From Neptunicoccus cionae (GTDB lineage Bacteria; Pseudomonadota; Alphaproteobacteria; Rhodobacterales; Rhodobacteraceae), in NCBI RefSeq assembly GCF_002860325.1, contig NZ_PKOJ01000007.1, forward strand, positions 186,001 through 250,000: a stretch of DNA of 64,000 bases, written 5' to 3'. Of the stretch, positions 1 to 7,094 are shown in pieces. Every line of letters starts with the position of its first letter. Position 1 is the stretch's first letter. Under the pieces are notes generated by a model. That model saw only the letters and a list, made by a program, of their open reading frames with translations, did no database searches and was not told the origin of the DNA. The position numbers and the translations under genes were made by a program.

Positions 1-187
1 GCGCGGCGACAACATCAGGTCCGATGGTGATGTTGGGCACGAAATGTCCGTCCATAACGTCAATATGTACCCAGTCACAGCCCTGTTCCTCAATCGCGCG
101 GACCTCTTCACCCAATCGGGCGAAATCCGCAGAAAGGATCGAGGGCGCAATTTTCAGGTCACGGGCAGGGTCAAATTCCACAGGCAT
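1..187 (-). CDS. rpe: Ribulose-phosphate 3-epimerase, 5' part only
   Basis: Interconverts ribulose 5-phosphate and xylulose 5-phosphate in the pentose phosphate and Calvin pathways. The visible N-terminal 62 codons carry the family motifs [10 protein letters not shown] and [12 protein letters not shown], the latter containing metal and phosphate-binding residues of the TIM barrel. The ATG is at 187 on the minus strand. The gene runs off the left edge of the window, so nothing can be said of its C-terminus or of downstream operon partners. Confidence 0.9.
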   Translation of the reverse strand, partial: MPVEFDPARDLKIAPSILSADFARLGEEVRAIEEQGCDWVHIDVMDGHFVPNITIGPDVVAA

Positions 188-385
188 GGCAGCAGTCCTT
201 CGGTTAAGCAGCTCGCCTTCTGATACGCAGAAAAGGCCAGCTGTAAAAGACCCGACGCGAGGTTTTTATACAAACTTCTGGACGGGCGGGCATCCCCACC
301 CCAAGCTTAACCTGTGTGTTAGGAGACGTGTAATAAACAGTACATAAACCGCGCGTATAAAGCGGACACATTTTGGGAGAAGACA

Positions 386-1714
386 ATGAAAATGAACAAG
401 ACAAGCCTCGGCGTGGTGCTTGCCACTGCTGCGGTCGTAACAGGAGCCCCGTTGATGGCGGAAAACCGGATTGACACCCAAAGGCCGGACGCGCCTGCTC
501 TTGCTGCTTACGGCAGCCATAAAGTTGGTGTGCGCCAGATCGAAATGACCAATCCTAACCAGATCAATATTCTGGCCATTGATCCGGCGGCCGACAAACC
601 GGGTGAAATGCCCCGCTATGATCGCGACCTGACCGTCGAAGTCTGGTATCCCGCCGCCGATGATGCCAGCGGCGATACTGTCCTGAAGGCAGAAATCCGC
701 GATGGTAAAACTGTGGTGGACCTTCACGGACAGGCCATGCGGGATGCAGCGCCGAAGGACGGTAAATATCCGTTTGTCCTGATCAGCCACGGCTATCCGG
801 GGAACCGGTTTCTGCTGTCCCATCTGGCAGAAAACATTGCGTCTAAAGGCTATGTCGTCGCCTCTGTCGATCACACCGACAGCACCTATTCGGATAAAGC
901 CGCATTTGGATCGACACTGGTTAACCGCTCGCTGGATCAAAAGTTCGTTCTGAATCAGATTGCAGCCCTGTCTGAAGGGGGGGACGGCTTCCTCTCCGGT
1001 CTGGCGGATACGGACAACAGCGCATTGATCGGATATTCCATGGGCGGCTACGGCGCGGTGATTTCTGCGGGTGGCGGGGTCACACAGGCAGCGGTGGATT
1101 ACGCTTGGGGCGGTCCGCACGGAACGCTCGGTGTACATCTGTCAGGGTCCGAAACCCACAATGCCCTGCCCGACCCGCGCTTTAAAACCGCGGTGGCTTT
1201 TGCCCCATGGGGGCTGACCTACGGCTTCTGGGATGCAGAGACCCTGAAAGGCGTGCAAATCCCGATGTTGTTTATCGCCGGTTCGATTGATGATGTATCA
1301 GGCTATGATCCGGGCGTGCGCTCTATCTGGCAGGGAGCTGTGAATGTAGACCGCGCGCTTTTGACCTTCGAGAATGCCAATCACAATGCCGCCGCCCCTT
1401 ATCCCGCCCCGCAAGAAGGCCGCGAGGTGGATGTGGAACTCGGATTTGCAGCCTTTGACCACTACGCAGATCCGGTCTGGGATACAGCGCGGATGAACAA
1501 TATCGCGCAGCATTTCGTCACCGCATGGCTTGGCAAATATCTCGGGAATGATGGGGATATGGAGCCGTTTCTGTCGCTGGAGCCAAACGCCAAGGATGGC
1601 GTCTGGTCCGCAAATGAAGATGGCAGCTTCAAGGAAGACCATACCTATTGGGCAGGTTTCCCCAATCGCACAGCCGCAGGGCTGCGCTATGAGGTTCTGC
1701 CAAAGGCCGAGTAA
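386..1714 (+). CDS. Secreted alpha/beta hydrolase (dienelactone hydrolase / PAF-acetylhydrolase-like)
   Basis: Predicted exported serine hydrolase of 442 residues. A Sec signal peptide (basic MKMNK start, hydrophobic stretch, cleavage near residue 25 at MA-EN) is visible. The nucleophile elbow is G-Y-S-M-G-G at about residues 216-221 (Ser218), and SHGYPGN near residue 134 is the likely oxyanion-hole strand. These are family features of alpha/beta hydrolases; the substrate cannot be deduced. A second possible in-frame ATG (MNK) lies two codons downstream. The gene stands alone, divergent from rpe and convergent with the helicase gene that ends 15 bases past its stop. Confidence 0.8.
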   Translation: MKMNKTSLGVVLATAAVVTGAPLMAENRIDTQRPDAPALAAYGSHKVGVRQIEMTNPNQINILAIDPAADKPGEMPRYDRDLTVEVWYPAADDASGDTVLKAEIRDGKTVVDLHGQAMRDAAPKDGKYPFVLISHGYPGNRFLLSHLAENIASKGYVVASVDHTDSTYSDKAAFGSTLVNRSLDQKFVLNQIAALSEGGDGFLSGLADTDNSALIGYSMGGYGAVISAGGGVTQAAVDYAWGGPHGTLGVHLSGSETHNALPDPRFKTAVAFAPWGLTYGFWDAETLKGVQIPMLFIAGSIDDVSGYDPGVRSIWQGAVNVDRALLTFENANHNAAAPYPAPQEGREVDVELGFAAFDHYADPVWDTARMNNIAQHFVTAWLGKYLGNDGDMEPFLSLEPNAKDGVWSANEDGSFKEDHTYWAGFPNRTAAGLRYEVLPKAE

Positions 1715-1729
1715 ATCCCGGCCCTTTTA

Positions 1730-3085
1730 TCAGGAGGCTGCCTGCGCCCCGGATGCTTTGCTGCGTCTGGGGCGTTTGCCTTTCGGTGCGGCTGCACCTT
1801 CGCTATTGGCGCTGCGCCGCTTGTGCCAGGGGCGTTTGTTTGGGTTACCACCCTCCCCCGCCGCATCACCGGATTTCGCAGGACCACGGCCCCGACCGCC
1901 GCCATTGCCGCGACGGGCACCGCCCGCAGGTTTACCCCGTGGCGCATCCATCACCGGCGCAGGAGATCCGTCCGCCATGCTCGCTGGAATGGACTTCTTG
2001 ATGATCTTCTCGATGCCGCGCAGCAGCTTTTGTTCTTCCGGCGAACAGAATGTCACGGCAAAGCCGGAAGCACCGGCCCGCGCTGTGCGCCCGATCCGGT
2101 GAACATAGGCTTCGGGAACCTGTGGCAGATCATAGTTCACAACCAGTTCGACGTCGCGGATATCAATACCGCGTGCCGCAATGTCTGTGGCGATCAGAAC
2201 CGGTTTATCGCCCTTGCGGAAGGCATCCAGCGCACGTTGGCGCTGGCCTTGGGATTTGTTCCCGTGGATCGCATCCGCGCCAATTCCCTCAGCTCCGAGC
2301 TTTTTGGCGACTTTATCCGCACCGCGTTTGGTCCGTGTAAAAACGATGACCCGTTTGCCCGGATGTTTCTGGATCAGCTTGAAAATCGCAGTCGGCTTGG
2401 CCGAAGCATCCATATGCACAACTGATTGCTCAATCCGCTCTGCTGTGGAAGACACCGGTGTAACTGATACTTCGACCGGATCGGAAAGGTGATCTTCAGC
2501 CAGTGCCGCAATTTCTTTTGGCATGGTTGCCGAAAACAGCAAGGTCTGACGGGACTTTGGTGTCAGGGACAGAATCCGGCGGATCGCGGGCATGAACCCG
2601 ATGTCGAGCATCTGGTCTGCCTCATCAAGTACAACCGTTTCGATGTGCTTCAGCGTAACGGATTTCTGCGCGATAAGATCTTCAAGCCGGCCCGGTGTGG
2701 CTACAAGGATATCAATCCCCTGAGCCAGCTGGCGCTGCTGCTTGCGGATCGGAACACCGCCGATCACAAAGGCGCTTTTCAGCCCGAGACCTTTGGAATA
2801 GGTCCAGATCGCATCATTGATCTGTGTCGCGAGTTCACGCGTCGGCGCAAGGATCAGCGCGCGCAGTTTGCGCGGCTCGGACGGTTTGGTGGCAGACAGA
2901 CGGTGCAGAACCGGCAATGAAAACGCTGCGGTTTTGCCGGTGCCGGTCTGCGCCAGACCGATAAGGTCCTTGCCGTCCATGACGGGCGGAATGGCCTGTG
3001 CCTGAATAGGAGTGGGGGTGGAATAGTTGCTGTTAGACAACGTTTTAAGGATCGGCGTTGACAAGCCGAGGTCGGTGAAATTCAC
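1730..3085 (-). CDS. rhlE: DEAD-box ATP-dependent RNA helicase, RhlE-type
   Basis: Unwinds RNA duplexes in ribosome assembly and RNA decay. All core motifs are visible in order: Q-motif PTPIQAQAIP, motif I AQTGTGKT (about 45-52), PTRELA, DEAD within VVLDEADQMLD, SATMP, and motif VI HRIGRTARAG. The last 70 residues or so form a basic low-complexity tail with GARRGNGGGRGRG and KGKRPRRSK, typical of RhlE-like helicases and probably used for RNA binding. At 451 residues the length is normal for the family. The symbol reflects subfamily resemblance only. Confidence 0.88.
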   Translation of the reverse strand: MNFTDLGLSTPILKTLSNSNYSTPTPIQAQAIPPVMDGKDLIGLAQTGTGKTAAFSLPVLHRLSATKPSEPRKLRALILAPTRELATQINDAIWTYSKGLGLKSAFVIGGVPIRKQQRQLAQGIDILVATPGRLEDLIAQKSVTLKHIETVVLDEADQMLDIGFMPAIRRILSLTPKSRQTLLFSATMPKEIAALAEDHLSDPVEVSVTPVSSTAERIEQSVVHMDASAKPTAIFKLIQKHPGKRVIVFTRTKRGADKVAKKLGAEGIGADAIHGNKSQGQRQRALDAFRKGDKPVLIATDIAARGIDIRDVELVVNYDLPQVPEAYVHRIGRTARAGASGFAVTFCSPEEQKLLRGIEKIIKKSIPASMADGSPAPVMDAPRGKPAGGARRGNGGGRGRGPAKSGDAAGEGGNPNKRPWHKRRSANSEGAAAPKGKRPRRSKASGAQAAS

Positions 3086-3251
3086 GCAATTCTCTTTTCA
3101 TGTGATGCGCTGGGGCGATCAAATGAAAGTCCGGCGCGGTTGCGAGCATAAGAGCCCATTCGCGCCCTTATGCACAGAAAGCATAGCAAAGGTCAAACCC
3201 TATCGCTGCATTGCAGCAAACCGGCTCTTTTTGGCGCAACTATCTCGGGGT

Positions 3252-3268
3252 CCGGGGCAGCGCCCCGG
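3252..3268. terminator. GC-rich hairpin just after a dehydrogenase stop codon
   Basis: CCGGGGC at 3252-3258 and GCCCCGG at 3262-3268 form a seven-base-pair stem with a three-base loop, seven bases past the stop of the minus-strand dehydrogenase gene. No clear T-run follows. It may act as a weak terminator or a 3' end stabiliser. Similar GGGGCGCTGCCCCGG hairpins are common in intergenic DNA of Rhodobacterales, as far as I recall. Confidence 0.5.
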
Positions 3269-3274
3269 CCTGAC

Positions 3275-4138
3275 CTATTTCAGACGCCGCATCAGGCTTG
3301 AGGTATCCCAGCGCCCGCCGCCCATTTTCTGGACATCGTGATAAAACTGGTCAACAAGAGCCGTGACCGGCAGGCTCGCATCATTTGCATTCGCTTCTTC
3401 CAGCACGATTCCAAGATCCTTTCGCATCCAGTCCACCGCGAAACCGAATTCGAATTCATCCTTCAGCATGGTCTTGCCACGGTTTTCCATCTGCCAGCTT
3501 CCTGCCGCGCCCTTGGAAATCACGTCTAGTACCGCCTCTCCGTCAAGACCGGCTTTCTGCGCAAAATGCATCCCCTCGCTCAGCCCCTGAACAAGGCCGG
3601 CAATACAAATCTGGTTCACCATTTTGGTCAGTTGCCCTGCCCCCTGTTCGCCCATCAGACGGCAGGATCTGGCAAAACAGGCAATATATTCTTCAACACG
3701 GGCGAAGGTATCCGCATCGCCTCCGCACATTACTGTCAGCACACCGTTTTCCGCACCGGCCTGTCCGCCCGACACAGGCCCGTCGATAAAGCCGATTTTT
3801 TGACCGGCGGCGGTTTCAGCCAGTTCCCGCGCGACTTTGGCGGATGTGGTTGTGTGATCGACAAACACCGTACCTTCGGCCATTCCGGCCAGCGCGCCAT
3901 CTTCCCCCAAAACCACCGAACGCAAATCATCATCGTTTCCGACACAGGCAAAAACCACCTCAGCACCTTCTGCGGCGGCGCGGGGGGTATCGGCAGAACG
4001 GCCACCGTGTTCTTCAACCCAGGCTTCGGCTTTCGCGGCTGTCCGGTTGTACACCGTTACCTCGTGCCCCTTGGCCGCAAGATGCCCCGCCATCGGGTAA
4101 CCCATTACACCCATTCCCAGAAACGCCAGTTTTGCCAT
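3275..4138 (-). CDS. NAD(P)-dependent beta-hydroxyacid dehydrogenase (3-hydroxyisobutyrate dehydrogenase family)
   Basis: Oxidises a 3-hydroxy acid such as 3-hydroxyisobutyrate or tartronate semialdehyde-type substrates. The N-terminal Rossmann motif GMGVMGYPMAGHLA, the signature DGPVSGGQAGAENG and the catalytic lysine in GQLTKMVNQ are all present. I start it at ATG 4138 (MAKLAFLGMG), preceded by GGGAGAATGG, rather than at the upstream ATG which would add 13 unconserved residues. The product is 287 residues, the usual length. Substrate cannot be fixed from sequence; the gene is isolated between two unrelated genes. Confidence 0.85.
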   Translation of the reverse strand: MAKLAFLGMGVMGYPMAGHLAAKGHEVTVYNRTAAKAEAWVEEHGGRSADTPRAAAEGAEVVFACVGNDDDLRSVVLGEDGALAGMAEGTVFVDHTTTSAKVARELAETAAGQKIGFIDGPVSGGQAGAENGVLTVMCGGDADTFARVEEYIACFARSCRLMGEQGAGQLTKMVNQICIAGLVQGLSEGMHFAQKAGLDGEAVLDVISKGAAGSWQMENRGKTMLKDEFEFGFAVDWMRKDLGIVLEEANANDASLPVTALVDQFYHDVQKMGGGRWDTSSLMRRLK

Positions 4139-4270
4139 AATCCATTCTCCCGTTACTCTTTCGTCGCCGGACAGCAACGAAGCTGTTGAATTCCGCCGGT
4201 TCTCGGGCGGCTTATATTGTCAGTTCGGGTTTGGACTGTTACGTCCAACGGGTCAAGATACGAGGATTGT

Positions 4271-6730
4271 ATGGCTGTTGCGTTTCGCTGGTTGCTGCGG
4301 GGATTTCTGGGGCTCGTCCTGATCATCGCGCTTGTTCTCTCGCTTATTTACTATTTTGCGACCCGCTCTTTACCCGATTACGATGCAAGTTTCCGCTTGC
4401 GCGGGCTGGACGGGCCTGTGGAAATCGTGCGTGACACCAATAATGTCCCCCATATTTTCGCAGATCAGGCCGAAGACGTGTATTTCGGTCTCGGATTTGC
4501 CCATGCGCAGGACAGGTTGTGGCAGATGACAATGCTCCGGCGTACGGCGCAGGGCCGTTTGAGCGAACTTTTCGGGGCCGAGACAGCCAAAATTGACGAT
4601 TTCGTAAGGCGCCTAGATCTGGCTGAATTGTCCCGCGCTTCTTTTGAGTACCAGACCGAAGAGGTAAAAGCGGCACTACGGGCCTATGCTGCGGGTGTGA
4701 ATGCCTGGCTTGGCGTTGTGCAAAAGGATGCTCTGGGCCGTGGCGCGCCGGAGTTTTTCCTGTTTTCGCCTGAAATAGAACCCTGGACGCCGGCGGACAG
4801 TCTTTCGATCCTGCGGGTCATGGCCTTGCAGTTGTCAGGCCATCTGCGAAATGAAGTCGTGCGGGCACAGGTTACTCTTGCAGTGGGTAAAAACCGGGTG
4901 CGCGACATCCTTCCCGATGCCCCGGGCCAAGGGCGGGTCGCATTGCCGGAGTATGCCGATCTGTTTAAAAATCCCCCGACGGAATTTGCTGCCCTTACGC
5001 CACAACACCCGCTGGACCCTGTCGCGCCGTTTGATATGGCCGGAGCCAGCAACGCCTGGGCCGCGGCGAGCACGCGATCTGCCACAGGGGAACCGATCCT
5101 TGCCAATGATCCTCATCTTGCGCTCTCGGCGCCTTCGATCTGGATGCTAGCACGGATGGAGTTTCCGGACGGTGGTGTGATCGGTGGCTCTATACCGGGA
5201 ATGCCGCTGATCCTGTCGGGACGCTCGGCTGCTCTCGGCTGGGGGCTGACCACCAGCAATCTGGATGATCTGGATGTCTATGTTGAAAAACTGAACCCCG
5301 ACAATCCAAATGAATATCTGACACCAGACGGCTACAAACCGTTCCGCACCCAGCAGGTTCTGATGCGGATCAAGGATCAGCCGCCCCGTACAATTCAAAT
5401 GCGCTGGACCGAAAACGGGCCTGTGATCCCGCCTAGCCACTATGATCTCGGCACGATTACACCGCCCGACCATGTGACCAGCATCCACTGGGCCGCGCTT
5501 GATGCGAATGACCAGTCGATGACCGCTGCAATTAATCTGATGCGTGCAAAGTCTATCCCCGCTGCACGGGCTGCCCTGTCGTTTTTCAAATCACCAAGCC
5601 AGAATGTTACCCTTGCAGACAGGAACGGCGTCATGTTGCAAATGATTGGCAAGCAACCGGCCCGCGATCCGGGCCACCGCAGTCAGGGACGCTATCCGTC
5701 ACAAGGCTGGCTGCCGGAAAACCGCTGGAACAGCTATCTGCCGTTTGAAGACAACCCGAGCGTGCGCGATCCGGCCAGCGGCATTGTGGCGAATACCAAC
5801 AACAAGATTACAGATGAACCTTTCCCGCGCCATGTGTCCCACAGCTGGGGCGATACCTACCGCTTCTTGCGGCTGTCCTCGCTTATGAACGACCGCGAGG
5901 TCCACACACGGGACAGTTTCATTGAGGCACAGTTGGACACGGGTTCTTTCGCGGCTGTGTCCCTGTTGCCGCTGGTGGCCAAGGAACTGTGGTTCACGGG
6001 CGAATCCGCCCCAGCGGGTACGCCGGAACGTCAACGACAGATCGCGCTTGAGATGCTGGCTGCGTGGAATGGCCAGATGGACGAACATATTCCCGAACCG
6101 CTGATCTATGCGGCCTGGATGCGCCAGTTGCAGAACCGTTTGATCCGCGATGAACTGTCAAACCTCGCCGATCATTTCCCCCGCCCCGATCCTGTGTTTC
6201 TTGAACGGGTCTATCGCAATGTGGAAGGCGCAGGTGTCTGGTGTGATATCCGGCAATCGACCAAAGTAGAAACCTGTGCAGATATCGCGCGGATGTCCCT
6301 TGATGCTTCCATTTTGGAACTGACCGAGAAATACGGAAGCCATATTGACAGTTGGCGTTGGGGACAGGCCCATCAGGCCCGGCATGATCATCAGGTATTG
6401 GGTGAAGTGCCGATCCTGTCGTGGTTTGCAAACATCCGGCAGGAAACTTCGGGCGGCGACCAGACACTGATGCGGGCGCGTACCAACGGCACCGGCTCCG
6501 AGCCTTATGCAAATGTGCATGCTGCCGGCTTCCGGTCAGTCATTGATTTTTCCGATCCGGACAGTTCGGTCTATGTGATTTCCACCGGTCAGTCTGGGCA
6601 TTTCCTGTCCCGCCATTATGACGATCTGGCCGGATTGTGGCGGCGGGGAGAGTACATCCTGATGTCCCTTGATCCCGATCTTGCGCGCGGCGGTGCTGTG
6701 GGGATCAACCACTTGCTGCCGGTTGAATAG
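4271..6730 (+). CDS. Penicillin acylase family protein (Ntn hydrolase)
   Basis: Amide hydrolase of the penicillin G acylase / acyl-homoserine-lactone acylase superfamily, normally exported and self-cleaved into two chains. An N-terminal membrane anchor (FRWLLRGFLGLVLIIALVLSLIYYF) is followed by the family motif DTNNVPHIFA and, near residue 265, GASNAW, where the Ser is the expected nucleophile freed by autoprocessing. The 819-residue length fits the family. I start at ATG 4271 with a GAGG element upstream; the GTG/ATG start at 4217 would place extra polar residues ahead of the anchor. The natural substrate (AHL, beta-lactam or other amide) is unknown. Confidence 0.83.
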   Translation: MAVAFRWLLRGFLGLVLIIALVLSLIYYFATRSLPDYDASFRLRGLDGPVEIVRDTNNVPHIFADQAEDVYFGLGFAHAQDRLWQMTMLRRTAQGRLSELFGAETAKIDDFVRRLDLAELSRASFEYQTEEVKAALRAYAAGVNAWLGVVQKDALGRGAPEFFLFSPEIEPWTPADSLSILRVMALQLSGHLRNEVVRAQVTLAVGKNRVRDILPDAPGQGRVALPEYADLFKNPPTEFAALTPQHPLDPVAPFDMAGASNAWAAASTRSATGEPILANDPHLALSAPSIWMLARMEFPDGGVIGGSIPGMPLILSGRSAALGWGLTTSNLDDLDVYVEKLNPDNPNEYLTPDGYKPFRTQQVLMRIKDQPPRTIQMRWTENGPVIPPSHYDLGTITPPDHVTSIHWAALDANDQSMTAAINLMRAKSIPAARAALSFFKSPSQNVTLADRNGVMLQMIGKQPARDPGHRSQGRYPSQGWLPENRWNSYLPFEDNPSVRDPASGIVANTNNKITDEPFPRHVSHSWGDTYRFLRLSSLMNDREVHTRDSFIEAQLDTGSFAAVSLLPLVAKELWFTGESAPAGTPERQRQIALEMLAAWNGQMDEHIPEPLIYAAWMRQLQNRLIRDELSNLADHFPRPDPVFLERVYRNVEGAGVWCDIRQSTKVETCADIARMSLDASILELTEKYGSHIDSWRWGQAHQARHDHQVLGEVPILSWFANIRQETSGGDQTLMRARTNGTGSEPYANVHAAGFRSVIDFSDPDSSVYVISTGQSGHFLSRHYDDLAGLWRRGEYILMSLDPDLARGGAVGINHLLPVE

Positions 6731-7027
6731 CAAGCCATTTGTACGTTGGGATCGAGCACCGTCATCGGGCGGAATTGTGCCGGTTTGCCACATTATGCCA
6801 GCGGATCTTCGGCCCGTTGAAGTGTGATCACCCTTCATTTTCGACGCTTCATATATGAAGCTTCATTTATGAAGCGTGTTATATGAGGCGTCTTGTATGA
6901 AGCTTCATATTTGCAGGGTGATAAACGGGAAAATCATTGGACTTCAGGATAATACTGTCCTGCACATTTACTGCTCGTATGTTGCGGCCCAACAAGACAG
7001 CCCCCTTACAGCGTGGACAAAAGAAAA
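6731..7027. other. Convergent intergenic region with a cluster of ATGAAGC palindromes
   Basis: No credible gene lies here. The stretch separates the acylase gene (plus strand) from the TRAP operon end (minus strand). Its notable content is the group of short inverted repeats at 6844-6908, listed separately. The remaining sequence looks unstructured. Confidence 0.6.
6844..6908. repeat. Cluster of ATGAAGC/GCTTCAT inverted repeats
   Basis: The perfect 12-base palindrome ATGAAGCTTCAT occurs twice, at 6855-6866 and 6897-6908. It is nested within a nine-base inverted repeat ACGCTTCAT (6844-6852) / ATGAAGCGT (6869-6877), and a near copy ATGAGGC starts at 6883. Seven half-sites thus fall within 65 bases. 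The region could form a cruciform, bind a dimeric regulator, or be the remains of a small repeat element. It is between convergent genes, so a promoter role is not obvious. Confidence 0.65.
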
Positions 7028-7051
7028 CCACCGGACCTTCCGGTCCGGTGG
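7020..7051 (-). terminator. Intrinsic terminator of the TRAP operon
   Basis: CCACCGGACC (7028-7037) and GGTCCGGTGG (7042-7051) make a perfect ten-base-pair stem with a four-base loop. Read on the minus strand the stem is followed by TTTTCTTTT (7027-7019), the classic U-tract. It lies about 45 bases past the dctM stop. Confidence 0.9.
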
Positions 7052-7069
7052 CGGCTCGTCTTGTTCAAA

Positions 7070-7090
7070 CAGGGCGGTCAGACCGCCCTG
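7070..7090. terminator. Second hairpin next to the dctM stop
   Basis: CAGGGCGGTC (7070-7079) and GACCGCCCTG (7081-7090) are a perfect inverted repeat four bases past the dctM stop codon at 7095. It has no T-run of its own and forms a tandem with the terminator at 7020-7051, perhaps protecting the mRNA 3' end. Confidence 0.7.
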
Positions 7091-7094
7091 CCGT

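Noticed and set aside
266-1138. Minus-strand frame of 290 codons opposite the hydrolase gene
   Set aside because: It overlaps a clear signal-peptide hydrolase on the other strand and has no recognisable domain.
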